DNA of 64,000 nucleotides from Flavobacteriaceae bacterium 3519-10 (GCA_000023725.1 CP001673.1:1746342-1810341), one strand, 5' to 3'; shown: positions 1-8,381, numbered from the stretch's first letter. Made by a program: numbers and translations. The notes: a model not told the origin generated them from the sequence alone.

Positions 1-90
1 ACACCAATAATTGATGCTGTTTACCGGATATTATACGAAGAAAAAAACGCAGAGCAGGAATTTAAGAATCTTACGAAAGTACTGAATTAA
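1..90 (+). CDS. gpsA: C-terminal end of glycerol-3-phosphate dehydrogenase (partial)
   Basis: Only the last 29 codons lie in the window; they open in frame at base 1 and stop at TAA 88-90. The visible residues include DAVYRILYEEKN and end in LTKVLN. This resembles the end of NAD(P)H-dependent glycerol-3-phosphate dehydrogenase, where a conserved A-x-Y-x-I-L-Y-E motif precedes a final helix. The full enzyme reduces dihydroxyacetone phosphate to glycerol 3-phosphate for phospholipid synthesis. The catalytic and NAD-binding parts are outside the window, so the name rests on the tail alone. Confidence 0.72.
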   Translation, partial: TPIIDAVYRILYEEKNAEQEFKNLTKVLN

Positions 91-166
91 ACTGCCGCGC
101 AAGCCCTGAGTACCGTACGTGGCACAAAAATAGCATTGCTGAATTTAACATTAAAAAAATAAAGCT

Positions 167-328
167 ATGGAAAATTCTAACAGAAATAAACCCGGTAAAT
201 TTATGATCGCGGCCATCGCGCTGCTTATACTGGTAATTATTTCTTACCTGGTTGTGATTCAGTTATTCCCGAATTTCTTTATGACACTGCCTTCCGGCGC
301 TGCACAGCCTGTTGACGCTAGACCTTAG
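167..328 (+). CDS. Small single-pass membrane protein, 53 aa
   Basis: This short ORF starts at ATG 167 and stops at TAG 326-328. The polar N-terminus (MENSNRNKPGKF) is followed by one hydrophobic segment, about residues 13-34, and a short polar tail rich in Ala and Pro. The Asn/Lys-rich front suggests an N-in, C-out single-pass protein. It lies 76 bases after the gpsA-like end on the same strand. Its last 11 bases overlap the 3' end of mtaB on the other strand. I do not recognise a named family, and no function can be proposed from sequence. Confidence 0.6.
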   Translation: MENSNRNKPGKFMIAAIALLILVIISYLVVIQLFPNFFMTLPSGAAQPVDARP

Positions 329-1667
329 CTAAGAACTCGCTGAACGCCGAATCCACCGAGACACTGCCGTCTTCATGTAATTCGCGCAGCGTTACAAACT
401 CAATCTCATTTACCGATGACGGATCGAAGGTTTTGTGCACACGCACATAATTTTCGGTAAAACCGTACATCAATCCGTTCTTATTCTCATGTTCCCAAAG
501 AACAGGAAGCGTTTTCCCGGTTTGCGACTGATAAAATGCCATCTTTTTCTTTTCCGAAAGTATCCGCAGCATCTTGTTGCGTCTTTTTCGCTCCGGCACC
601 GGCACTGCGCCATCCATTGCAGCTGCTTCTGTATTTTCTCTTTCGGAATAGGTGAAGACGTGCAGATAGGAAATTGGAAGATCACTTAGAAAGCGATAGG
701 TTTCGAGGAACTTCTCTTCAGTTTCCCCCGGAAAGCCGATAATCACATCCACGCCGATACATGCATCGGGCACTACGCTTCGTATTTTATTGATCCTTTC
801 GGAATATAGAGCCGTAAGATAACGGCGCTTCATTTTCTTTAATAAGTCGTCGCTGCCACTCTGCAATGGGATATGAAAATGAGGCACGAAGCGCTTGCTT
901 CGTGCGACCAACTCAATGCTTTCATCTTTGAGAAGGTTAGGTTCAATGGAAGAAATCCGGATTCTTTCGATACCTTCCACAAGGTCAAGTTCCGAAATCA
1001 GGTCCAGAAAAGTGTGCTCGTGCTTTTTATTTCCAAATTCACCTTTACCATAATCACCAATATTTACACCGGTTAGTACGATCTCTTTTATGCCTTTTGC
1101 CGCGATTTCTGCAGCATTCTGAACGACGTTTTCAATGGTATCTGAACGCGAAATCCCACGCGCAAGCGGGATCGTGCAGTAGGTACATTTATAGTCGCAG
1201 CCGTCCTGAACTTTAAGAAACGCGCGCGTTCTGTCGCCAATTGAATAACTTCCGATAAAAAAATCGGTTTCATCGATCTCGCATGAATGTATCAGCCCAT
1301 GATTGGCCGTCTTCTGAAGATCTCCAAGATAACTTAGAATATTGAATTTTTCTTTGGCTCCTAAAACCAGATCTACCCCTTCAATCGCCGAAATTTCTTC
1401 CGGTTTCAGCTGTGCATAACACCCAAGAATTACTACCAAACCGTCCGGATTGGCTTTCATCGCACGTTTAACGTGATATTTACATTCGCGGTCTGCATTT
1501 TCGGTAACCGAACACGTATTGATGACGTATACATCTGCTTTGTCGTCGAAGCCCACCTTTTGGTAGCCGGCGCCGGTAAGCTGCCGTGCAATGGTGGAAG
1601 TTTCGGAGAAATTCAGTTTGCAGCCAAGCGTGTGATAGGCAGCGGTTTTAGGTTGTAAAGTTTCCAT
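318..1667 (-). CDS. mtaB: tRNA t6A37 methylthiotransferase MtaB
   Basis: Radical-SAM enzyme of the methylthiotransferase family that adds a methylthio group to N6-threonylcarbamoyladenosine at tRNA position 37. Counting from ATG 1667 there are 449 residues. The N-terminal UPF0004 domain has its three cluster cysteines at C16 (HTLGCKLN), C52 and C83. The radical-SAM cluster C-x3-C-x2-C is at C157, C161 and C164. A TRAM-like RNA-binding region is at the C-terminus. The frame opens upstream at a TTG (1682), but that TTG lies inside a TAAATTTG promoter element, so ATG 1667 is the better start. HTLGCKLN close to the start is typical of MtaB rather than MiaB or RimO. The 3' end overlaps a small convergent gene by 11 bases. 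Confidence 0.93.
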   Translation of the reverse strand: METLQPKTAAYHTLGCKLNFSETSTIARQLTGAGYQKVGFDDKADVYVINTCSVTENADRECKYHVKRAMKANPDGLVVILGCYAQLKPEEISAIEGVDLVLGAKEKFNILSYLGDLQKTANHGLIHSCEIDETDFFIGSYSIGDRTRAFLKVQDGCDYKCTYCTIPLARGISRSDTIENVVQNAAEIAAKGIKEIVLTGVNIGDYGKGEFGNKKHEHTFLDLISELDLVEGIERIRISSIEPNLLKDESIELVARSKRFVPHFHIPLQSGSDDLLKKMKRRYLTALYSERINKIRSVVPDACIGVDVIIGFPGETEEKFLETYRFLSDLPISYLHVFTYSERENTEAAAMDGAVPVPERKRRNKMLRILSEKKKMAFYQSQTGKTLPVLWEHENKNGLMYGFTENYVRVHKTFDPSSVNEIEFVTLRELHEDGSVSVDSAFSEFLAKV

Positions 1668-1679
1668 ATAATGAGGCTG

Positions 1680-1687
1680 CAAATTTA
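1680..1687 (-). promoter_or_regulatory. mtaB -7 promoter element
   Basis: The minus strand reads TAAATTTG, an exact match to the Bacteroidota -7 consensus TAnnTTTG, 12 bases before ATG 1667. I see no good TTTG at the expected -33 distance. Confidence 0.6.
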
Positions 1688-1864
1688 ATGAATTTTTTAT
1701 GACTGATATTTAATGATGTTCGCCGTTGGATACTTTCAAAAAAATAGCTATTTAAAATGACGGAGATCACCCATCACCTTTTCGTGCGGGAAAGAATGAA
1801 TATTTTTTTTGAAGTTTTAAAAAATAACCGCCTCCAAATATTTAAATTTGATAAAACTTAAACC

Positions 1865-2701
1865 ATGAAACATACCGAAAGCAGGTGCCTGAACTGCAGG
1901 CAGCTCCTGTTGATGAACCAGCGGTTCTGCCACCAGTGCGGCCAAAAGACAGATACCCACCGGATAAATTTCCATTTTCTGGTGCATGAGGTTCCGCACA
2001 GTATTTTTCATGTAGATAATGGTATCCTTTTTACACTAAAAGAACTTTTTACACGCCCCGGGCACAGCATCCGCGAATATCTGGAAGGCAAACGGCAGCA
2101 GCATTTCAAACCGGTGATGCTGGTACTGATCATGGGATCGTTGTGCGCTTTGACACAATACCTGCTGAACGGCAAACCAAAGGCCGAAACCGAGGTTTTC
2201 AAAGGCGACATTTCTGGCACCAACATCACAAAATATATCGATTTCAACGGTTTTATAAGTTACTTCCGCCATATCGTCGACTGGCTCGGCAGCCATCTTG
2301 CCTTCACGGTACTTCTGATGCTGCCGATTGCTGCTTTTGGGTTTTACCTCGGCTTCAGGAAATATAAGCTGAATTATCCCGAGTGGTTCGTTATATTTCT
2401 TTTTCTTGCGGGGCAATCGCTTACCGTATATATTCTGTTCATTTTTCTTAACCGTTTCGCCGGTGACTTTAATCCACTGTTTTTCTTCGTATGTTTTGGA
2501 CTGGTTATCTTTTCGCTGCTCCAGTTTTTTGAGGAAAGAGGCAGGAAATATGTTATTCTGCGGGCACTTTGGGCTACGGTGCTGAGTTATATTTTCATTT
2601 TAATTTACCTGTTATTTTCAATAATTATCGTTGCCGCGATCGGCCTGATGATGTACGGATATGGAAACATCATTACCGAACTGCAGAACGGTAAATTATG
2701 A
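1865..2701 (+). CDS. DUF3667 domain membrane protein with N-terminal zinc ribbon
   Basis: The 278-residue protein starts with a CxxC...CxxC zinc ribbon (C8, C11, C22, C25; CLNC and CHQCGQKT). A conserved stretch around FTLKELFTRPGHSIREYL is followed by HFKPVMLVL, both typical of DUF3667 proteins in Bacteroidota. About five hydrophobic segments follow, the first beginning near residue 78, so it is an inner-membrane protein with a cytoplasmic zinc ribbon. The function of the family is unknown. It stands alone, diverging from mtaB across a 197-base gap and followed by an independent promoter for the next gene. Confidence 0.8.
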   Translation: MKHTESRCLNCRQLLLMNQRFCHQCGQKTDTHRINFHFLVHEVPHSIFHVDNGILFTLKELFTRPGHSIREYLEGKRQQHFKPVMLVLIMGSLCALTQYLLNGKPKAETEVFKGDISGTNITKYIDFNGFISYFRHIVDWLGSHLAFTVLLMLPIAAFGFYLGFRKYKLNYPEWFVIFLFLAGQSLTVYILFIFLNRFAGDFNPLFFFVCFGLVIFSLLQFFEERGRKYVILRALWATVLSYIFILIYLLFSIIIVAAIGLMMYGYGNIITELQNGKL

Positions 2702-2739
2702 TAAGAGTTAGGTCTGCCGTTAATTTACGCCGAATAATC

Positions 2740-2768
2740 TTTGGCAGTAAATTAAATATCTACCTTTG
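2740..2768 (+). promoter_or_regulatory. Promoter of the phosphorylase-like gene
   Basis: TTTG at 2740-2743 and TACCTTTG at 2761-2768 match the Bacteroidota -33/-7 elements with a 17-base spacer. The TTG inside the -7 element is in frame with the gene and would give a false N-terminal extension of ten residues. Confidence 0.72.
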
Positions 2769-2795
2769 CGGCTTAATTTTTTACAAAGCAATTAT

Positions 2796-4451
2796 ATGGA
2801 TTTTGATCAATTTAAAATGCCCTTCAGCATTAATCCCGATTATTCAAAGAAAGTAGCCTATTTTTCAATGGAATTTGCGATCGATCAGGCACTGAAAATT
2901 TATTCAGGTGGCCTTGGCTTCCTTGCCGGTTCGCATATGCGCAGCGCCTATAACCTTAAGCAGGATTTGGTGGGTATCGGCATATTGTGGAAGTTCGGTT
3001 ATTATGATCAGGCCCGAAACCACGATCAGACCCTGCAGCCAACGTGGACAAAAAAAATGTACACATTTCTTCAGGATACGGGCATTAAATTCCAGATTGA
3101 AATTCATTCCGCACCGGTTTGGGTAAAGGTGTATTATCTTGATCCTGAGATCTTCCACACCGCCCCGATGTTTTTCCTTTCAACAGATGTTCCGGAAAAC
3201 GACCATCTTTCGAAAACCATCTGCCACAGGCTCTACGACGCTAATGAATCTACCAAGATCGCGCAATATATCCTTTTGGGCAAAGGTGGCGCCAAGCTGC
3301 TTGATGAAATTAAACTTGAACGCGATGTTTACCATCTAAATGAAGCTCATGGCCTGCCTGCAGCGTTTTATTTACTGAAGAAATTCGGCGGAGACCTCGC
3401 CAAAGTGAAAGAAAAACTTGTATTTACCACACATACGCCAGAGGAAGCCGGCAATGAAAAGCACGACCTTTATCTTTGTCATAATATGTCTTACTTCTCC
3501 GGTCTTTCGATTGACGAAGTGCGCAATATTGAAGGTGAGGAAGACGACCGCTTCAACCACTCACTCTGCGCGCTAAAAATGGCCCGCATCGCCAATGGCG
3601 TTTCCCAGCTTCACGGCGAAGTTTCGCGAAAAATATGGAGTAAATATGAAGGCATTTGCGAAATAAAAGCAATAACCAACGCACAGGAATTCAAATACTG
3701 GGCTGATAAACCGCTTTACGATGCTAAGGACGAAAGCGATGATATGTCTTTCGACTTCCGTAAAAAACATTTGAAAAAACGAATGTTTAAAATCATCGCA
3801 GACCAAACCGGCAATCTGTTTGATCCGAACATCTTCACCATCGTTTGGGCGCGTAGATTTGCTGGCTATAAAAGAGCCGACATGCTTCTTCATGACAAAG
3901 AACGTTTCGAAAAACTCCTCAACAATCCGAAATATCCGGTACAGATCATCTGGGCAGGCAAACCCTATCCGATGGATTATTCGGCGATTTCCACCTTCAA
4001 TTCCCTTGTAGAAGAAAGCAAAAACCATAAGAATATGGCCGTGCTTACAGGTTATGAACTTTCATTGAGTAAATCTCTGAAACAGGGTTCTGATCTTTGG
4101 CTTAATAACCCAAGAGTTCCGCGTGAAGCTTCAGGAACTTCAGGAATGACGGCCTCTATGAACGGTTCTGTAAACTTATCAACTGATGACGGCTGGATTC
4201 CGGAATTTGCCAAAAACGGCGTAAACGGATACGTTGTTCCGCAGGCAGATTATGATAACCTCAGTGTGTACGACCAGGATAACTTCGATCTTGAAAACCT
4301 TTATCAGGCACTTGAAAACGAAATTTTACCAACGTATTACGACAGACCGGACGAATGGAGAAAGATCCAGCAAACCGCAATGGATGACGTGAAAACCGCT
4401 TTCAACAGCGACCGAATGGCGGACGAATATTATAAGCAGATTTACGCTTAA
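2796..4451 (+). CDS. Alpha-glucan phosphorylase-like protein (GT35, short form) lacking the PLP lysine
   Basis: The 551-residue protein belongs to the short alpha-glucan phosphorylase group (GT-B fold). It shows VAYFSMEFA and IYSGGLGFLAG at the N-terminus, LNEAH and FTTHTPEEAG in the middle, and WARRFAGYKRA, IIWAGKPYP and LNNPRVPREASGTSGM in the C-terminal domain. Normal members degrade glycogen or maltodextrin by phosphorolysis, using PLP bound to a lysine right after the methionine in GTSGMK or GTGNMK. Here that position is Thr452 (GTSGMTASMNG). The rest of the active-site framework looks intact. It may therefore be a non-phosphorolytic glycosyltransferase or an inactive homologue. ATG 2796 is chosen over an upstream TTG that lies in the promoter. 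No glycogen genes are adjacent. Confidence 0.82.
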   Translation: MDFDQFKMPFSINPDYSKKVAYFSMEFAIDQALKIYSGGLGFLAGSHMRSAYNLKQDLVGIGILWKFGYYDQARNHDQTLQPTWTKKMYTFLQDTGIKFQIEIHSAPVWVKVYYLDPEIFHTAPMFFLSTDVPENDHLSKTICHRLYDANESTKIAQYILLGKGGAKLLDEIKLERDVYHLNEAHGLPAAFYLLKKFGGDLAKVKEKLVFTTHTPEEAGNEKHDLYLCHNMSYFSGLSIDEVRNIEGEEDDRFNHSLCALKMARIANGVSQLHGEVSRKIWSKYEGICEIKAITNAQEFKYWADKPLYDAKDESDDMSFDFRKKHLKKRMFKIIADQTGNLFDPNIFTIVWARRFAGYKRADMLLHDKERFEKLLNNPKYPVQIIWAGKPYPMDYSAISTFNSLVEESKNHKNMAVLTGYELSLSKSLKQGSDLWLNNPRVPREASGTSGMTASMNGSVNLSTDDGWIPEFAKNGVNGYVVPQADYDNLSVYDQDNFDLENLYQALENEILPTYYDRPDEWRKIQQTAMDDVKTAFNSDRMADEYYKQIYA

Positions 4452-4473
4452 TGCAGTAAAATAAATTAGTACG

Positions 4474-4508
4474 AAATCCGGGAAATTCATTTTTTCCGGA
4501 TTTTTATT
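4474..4508 (+). terminator. Rho-independent terminator after the phosphorylase-like gene
   Basis: AAATCCGG (4474-4481) pairs with CCGGATTT (4496-4503), followed by a T-rich run. It sits 23 bases after the stop codon. Confidence 0.75.
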
Positions 4509-4629
4509 TTAATGATCGCAAAGATTTTCCGGCTATATTTTCGGATGTCGTTCACTTCATCAGCAACAATTACATCTTCAAATCACGACATTTTCAGATT
4601 TTTCCGACCCAATTCCGTATTTTTACAAA

Positions 4630-5742
4630 ATGATAAACAGTGACCTGATAAAAGATACAAATTCCCGCATCGCGGATTTATATAAATACCTGCAGATCGA
4701 AAAAAAGAAAATTGAGATCAGCAACGATGAGGAAAAAACCCTGTCGCCGGAATTCTGGGATAAGCCAAAAGACGCTGAGATATTCATGAAACAGCTCCGT
4801 TCAAAGAAAAAATGGGTCACCGATTATGAGGAGATTTTCAGTCGTTTGGAAGACATCCAAGTACTGATGGAATTTGCAAAAGAAGATCCGGATTCTGAAA
4901 AGGAACTTGATGAAGCTTTCCCGGTTCTGTTGGAGAAAATAGAAGATCTGGAATTCAAAAACATGCTCTCTAACGAAGGCGACGAGCTCTCCGCCGTACT
5001 GCAGATCACTGCCGGCGCAGGTGGTACGGAATCTTGCGACTGGGCTTCGATGCTGATGCGGATGTACACGATGTGGGCCGAAAAGCAGGGCTACAAACTC
5101 CGCGAACTCAATTATCAGGAAGGCGACGTAGCCGGCATAAAAACGGTGACGCTGGAAATTGACGGCGAATTTGCATTCGGATATCTTCGTGGTGAGAACG
5201 GTGTGCACCGGCTTGTTAGGATCTCGCCATTCGATTCGAACGCCAAACGCCACACGAGTTTCGTGTCCGTGTACGTATATCCGCTTGTGGACGACACGAT
5301 AGAAATCAACATCAATCCTGCCGATATTTCGTTTGAGACCATGCGTTCGAGCGGCGCTGGGGGGCAAAATGTGAACAAAGTTGAGACCGCTGTGCGTCTG
5401 CGGCACGCACCTACAGGCATCATCATCGAAAACTCCGAAAGCCGCTCTCAACTTCAGAATAAAGAGAAAGCAATGCAGCTTCTGCGTTCGCGCCTTTATG
5501 AGATGGAACTTGAAGAACGTATGAAAGCCCGTAACGAGATCGAAGCCGGAAAGATGAAAATTGAATGGGGCAGCCAGATCCGCAATTATGTGATGCACCC
5601 GTACAAACTGGTGAAAGATGTACGCTCAGGCCATGAAACCTCGGATGTTGATGCGGTGATGAATGGTGAACTTACGCCATTTTTGAAAGCCTTTTTAATG
5701 TCGGATGGCACATCGGTGGTTGAGGACGATTTTCTGCTTTAA
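4630..5742 (+). CDS. prfB: Peptide chain release factor 2
   Basis: Class I release factor that reads UGA and UAA stop codons and triggers peptide release on the ribosome. The 370-residue protein has the RF2 stop-codon recognition motif SPF at 199-201 (RISPFDS) and the universal GGQ at 244-246 ([11 protein letters not shown]). The N-terminal coiled domain and the C-terminal [14 protein letters not shown] tail are complete. The reading frame is continuous from ATG 4630. The in-frame UGA and programmed +1 shift found near codon 25 in many bacterial prfB genes are absent. The matching place reads Y-L-Q with no CTTTGA slip site. A weak -7-like TATTTTTA lies at 4619-4626. No gene follows closely in the same transcript. 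Confidence 0.96.
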   Translation: MINSDLIKDTNSRIADLYKYLQIEKKKIEISNDEEKTLSPEFWDKPKDAEIFMKQLRSKKKWVTDYEEIFSRLEDIQVLMEFAKEDPDSEKELDEAFPVLLEKIEDLEFKNMLSNEGDELSAVLQITAGAGGTESCDWASMLMRMYTMWAEKQGYKLRELNYQEGDVAGIKTVTLEIDGEFAFGYLRGENGVHRLVRISPFDSNAKRHTSFVSVYVYPLVDDTIEININPADISFETMRSSGAGGQNVNKVETAVRLRHAPTGIIIENSESRSQLQNKEKAMQLLRSRLYEMELEERMKARNEIEAGKMKIEWGSQIRNYVMHPYKLVKDVRSGHETSDVDAVMNGELTPFLKAFLMSDGTSVVEDDFLL

Positions 5743-5792
5743 TTTTGGCAAACTTTAACAACGCCGGAAATCCATAAAAACCTCCCTTTTGC

Positions 5793-5800
5793 TATCTTTG
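5793..5800 (+). promoter_or_regulatory. -7 promoter element of the DedA gene
   Basis: TATCTTTG matches TAnnTTTG exactly and ends 5 bases before ATG 5806, which implies a very short leader or a leaderless transcript. Confidence 0.6.
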
Positions 5801-5805
5801 TAAAT

Positions 5806-6498
5806 ATGGGAAATTTTGAAAGTTGGAAGGATTTACTAAATCCCGAATTTTACATACAAATGGGCGGTTTCTGGCTCATTTTGTTTATTATTTTCGCAGA
5901 AACAGGCCTGTTCATCGGGTTTTTCCTGCCTGGCGACAGTTTGCTGTTTGTATCCGGAATTTACGCGGTAGAAATTATTGAAGAAGCAATTGGATCTACG
6001 GGCAGCGATTTTTGGGACACCACCATTCTTGCGACTGCCGTCGCCGTAGCAGCGGTAATCGGGAACGAAGTAGGTTACTGGTTCGGGTTGAAAGCCGGCC
6101 CCGCGCTCTATAAAAAAGAAGACACCTTCCTGTTTAAGAAAAAATACCTTTTCCAGGCACATGACTTTTTTGAGGAACATGGCGCACTGGCCGTTATCAT
6201 GGCGAGATTTCTGCCGGTTGTCCGGACGTTCACGCCGATTGTTGCGGGCATCGTGAAGATGAATAAAACGCGCTTCCTGATCGATAACATTATCGGGGCC
6301 TTTTTGTGGTCGTTCTCGCTTATTTTCGCAGGTCATTATCTTGATAAACTTTTCCTTGAGCAGTTTGACATTGATCTGAAGACGCACCTCGAAATGATTA
6401 TCCTCATCATCGTACTACTCACCACAGTTCCGTTGCTCATGAAGTTTTTCTTCGGCAAGAAAAAAGACGAATCTCATTACAAAGATCCCACAGCTTAA
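5806..6498 (+). CDS. DedA family (VTT domain) membrane protein
   Basis: The 230-residue polytopic protein has family hallmarks: FAETGLFIGFFLPGDSLLF near residues 29-47 and the RFLPVVRTFTPIVAG segment with conserved arginines and prolines. DedA proteins sit in the inner membrane. Members have been implicated in undecaprenyl-phosphate or phospholipid scrambling and in proton-dependent homeostasis; which applies here cannot be told. The charged C-terminal tail (KKKDESHYKD) is probably cytoplasmic. It has its own promoter and is followed by a bidirectional terminator shared with dnaJ. Confidence 0.9.
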   Translation: MGNFESWKDLLNPEFYIQMGGFWLILFIIFAETGLFIGFFLPGDSLLFVSGIYAVEIIEEAIGSTGSDFWDTTILATAVAVAAVIGNEVGYWFGLKAGPALYKKEDTFLFKKKYLFQAHDFFEEHGALAVIMARFLPVVRTFTPIVAGIVKMNKTRFLIDNIIGAFLWSFSLIFAGHYLDKLFLEQFDIDLKTHLEMIILIIVLLTTVPLLMKFFFGKKKDESHYKDPTA

Positions 6499-6512
6499 GA
6501 TTTAAATCAAAA

Positions 6513-6543
6513 AAAAGCAATCCCGAGAAGGATTGCTTTTTTA
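6513..6543. terminator. Bidirectional terminator between dedA-like gene and dnaJ
   Basis: AAAAGCAATCC and GGATTGCTTTT form an 11-bp stem flanked by A-rich and T-rich runs, so it can end transcription from both convergent genes. Confidence 0.85.
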
Positions 6544-6577
6544 TTTATGGATAGAAAATTTATTCTCCGCAATTATT

Positions 6578-7696
6578 TTAATTGAACAGGTCGCGTACCT
6601 TATCGAAAAAAGTCTTTTCTTTTCCGGAAGGTTCGGCCATCATCTCGTTGTTCGCAATCTGCTTTTCGAAAAAAGCGCGCTGCTCAGGCGTAAGATGTTG
6701 TGGCGTCCATACGTTGATATGCACGAACATATCGCCTTTGCCGTAGCTATCGATACTTGGCAAACCTTTACCCGACAGCCTCAGAATTTTACCTGACTGC
6801 GTTCCCGGATCAACTTTAATCTTTACTTTTCCACCCACTGTAGGGATTTCTTTCTGAGTTCCCAAAGCAGCCTCAGCGAATGAAATGTAAAGCTCCTGAT
6901 GCAGATTATCTCCTTCACGCTTGATTTTAGAATCCGTCTCCTCCTCAACCACGACAAGCAAATCTCCCGGATTGCCGCCGAAAGGTGCATCGTTTCCTTT
7001 GCCGCGTACATTCAGCTGAATGCCTTCTCTTGCGCCTGCAGGAATATTGATTGTTACCTCTTCATCTTCTTTCACAAGACCCTGCGCGTTGGCGCCGGCT
7101 GGAATTTTATCCGCTATTTTACCGATGCCCTGGCAGGTTCCGCAGGTCGTCTGCGTCTGCATCTGGCCGAACATGGTATTCATCACCTTCATCTGCACTC
7201 CGCTGCCCCCACATGTTGTACATGTTTTTGCTGTGGCACCGGCAGCCATTTTCATTTTCTTTACTTTAATGGTTTTCTGGGTACCGTTTACCATTTCTTC
7301 GAGATTCAGTTTGATCCGTACCCGAAGATTTGATCCGCGTGCCTGCTGGCGCTGGCCGCCTCCGCCGCCTCCGCCGAACTGTCCGCCAAAAATATCACCG
7401 AACTGCGAGAAGATATCTTCCATATTCATCCCGCCGCCAAAACCACCGCCGCCGCCACCAAAACCGCCACCGTTCATTCCGGCGTGCCCATACTGGTCGT
7501 AGCGCGCTTTTTTATTATCGTCGCTTAATACTTCGTAAGCTTCGGCAGCCTCCTTGAACTTTTCTTCCGCTGATTTATCACCCGGATTTTTATCAGGGTG
7601 ATACTTTAAAGCCATTTTGCGGTAAGCTTTCTTTATTTCGTCTGCAGAAGCACTTTTAGAAACTTCCAGAATATCGTAATAATCTCTTTTTGCCAT
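6578..7696 (-). CDS. dnaJ: Chaperone DnaJ with a reduced zinc domain
   Basis: Hsp40 co-chaperone that delivers unfolded proteins to DnaK and stimulates its ATPase. From ATG 7696 the protein has 372 residues: J domain with HPD at 33-35, a long Gly/Phe region (about 73-115), a zinc region and two C-terminal substrate-binding domains. Only two of the usual four CxxCxGxG repeats are present (C159/C162 and C185/C188). They match repeats 2 and 3, so zinc centre II is kept. The positions of repeats 1 and 4 have no cysteines, so zinc centre I is missing. The start [10 protein letters not shown] is the classical DnaJ N-terminus, and 15 further in-frame codons upstream are not part of it. It is the second gene of a grpE-dnaJ operon. 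Confidence 0.95.
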   Translation of the reverse strand: MAKRDYYDILEVSKSASADEIKKAYRKMALKYHPDKNPGDKSAEEKFKEAAEAYEVLSDDNKKARYDQYGHAGMNGGGFGGGGGGFGGGMNMEDIFSQFGDIFGGQFGGGGGGGQRQQARGSNLRVRIKLNLEEMVNGTQKTIKVKKMKMAAGATAKTCTTCGGSGVQMKVMNTMFGQMQTQTTCGTCQGIGKIADKIPAGANAQGLVKEDEEVTINIPAGAREGIQLNVRGKGNDAPFGGNPGDLLVVVEEETDSKIKREGDNLHQELYISFAEAALGTQKEIPTVGGKVKIKVDPGTQSGKILRLSGKGLPSIDSYGKGDMFVHINVWTPQHLTPEQRAFFEKQIANNEMMAEPSGKEKTFFDKVRDLFN

Positions 7697-7712
7697 CTTA
7701 ATTTTAATAAGT

Positions 7713-7784
7713 GATGGGTAATAAGTAACAGGCAATTTCACAAATTACCCATTACCCATTTCCTATGTTTTAATTGCCTGTTAC
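7713..7784. repeat. Nested inverted repeats in the grpE-dnaJ gap
   Basis: GTAACAGGCAATT (7725-7737) is the exact reverse complement of AATTGCCTGTTAC (7772-7784); the second arm covers the grpE stop codon. A second pair competes with it: ATGGGTAAT (7714-7722) can pair with either of two overlapping ATTACCCAT copies (7744-7752 and 7751-7759). There is no T-run, so it is not a standard terminator. It may influence mRNA processing or the dnaJ:grpE ratio. Confidence 0.6.
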
Positions 7785-8309
7785 TACTTTGCTGAAGCGG
7801 ATTACACGCTCGTGCAACTGATAACCCGTTTCTACCACATCTACGATCTTGCCTTTCAGTTCTTCGGTTGGAGCCGGAATCTGCGTGATAGCCTCGTGAA
7901 AATCAACATTAAAAGTGTCGCCTACGTTCACTTCAATTGGCTTGAGGCCTTTTTCGGTGAGTTTGCTTTTAAGTTTCTGGTAGATCAATTCAACACCTTG
8001 AAGATCAGCTTCGTTACCGTTCTTGGCAATCTCCTTCAAGGCTCTTTCGAAATCATCTAACACGCCAAGCATCGAAATCATCATATCTTGATTCGCGTAC
8101 TGGAAAAACTCCATTTTTTCTTTCGAAGTTCTTTTTTTGTAGTTTTCGAATTCGGCGAAAAGGCGGATATACCGTTCTTTTTCGTCTGCCAAAAGGTCAT
8201 CCGAACTGGGCGGAGTTGTCACATTTTCCGTTGTTTCTTCTTCAATATTTTGAGTAATTTCCTCCTGAGGATTCAGATCATCGTCCAGGATCTCCTTGTT
8301 TTCTGACAT
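7770..8309 (-). CDS. grpE: Nucleotide exchange factor GrpE
   Basis: GrpE releases ADP from DnaK and so completes the DnaK-DnaJ cycle. From ATG 8309 there are 179 residues. An acidic, disordered N-terminus of about 45 residues is followed by a long dimerising helix (ERYIRLFAEFENYKKRT) and the beta domain with the conserved end GYQLHERVIRFSKVVT. The in-frame extension upstream of 8309 lacks GrpE character and is rejected. It is the first gene of an operon with dnaJ, 73 bases downstream. A near-consensus -7 (AATCTTTG on the minus strand) lies about 20-35 bases upstream. Confidence 0.94.
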   Translation of the reverse strand: MSENKEILDDDLNPQEEITQNIEEETTENVTTPPSSDDLLADEKERYIRLFAEFENYKKRTSKEKMEFFQYANQDMMISMLGVLDDFERALKEIAKNGNEADLQGVELIYQKLKSKLTEKGLKPIEVNVGDTFNVDFHEAITQIPAPTEELKGKIVDVVETGYQLHERVIRFSKVVTGN

Positions 8310-8381
8310 AATTATACTATTTATAAGCCGAGGTTCACAAAGATTTTGCCAAATGCGGTTAACGGACAATTCGGCAGAGTT

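Noticed and set aside
3573-4028. 151-codon open frame on the minus strand
   Set aside because: Antisense to the phosphorylase-like gene, whose motifs run straight through the region.
4801-5598. 265-codon open frame on the minus strand
   Set aside because: It is antisense to prfB and has no recognisable motif; the prfB frame is fully conserved.
7341-7480. Tandem DNA repeat in dnaJ
   Set aside because: The repetitive GCC/CCG bases encode the normal Gly-rich linker of DnaJ.
7020-7502. 160-codon Pro-rich open frame on the plus strand
   Set aside because: The prolines are the reverse complement of the Gly-rich region of dnaJ; it is a shadow frame.
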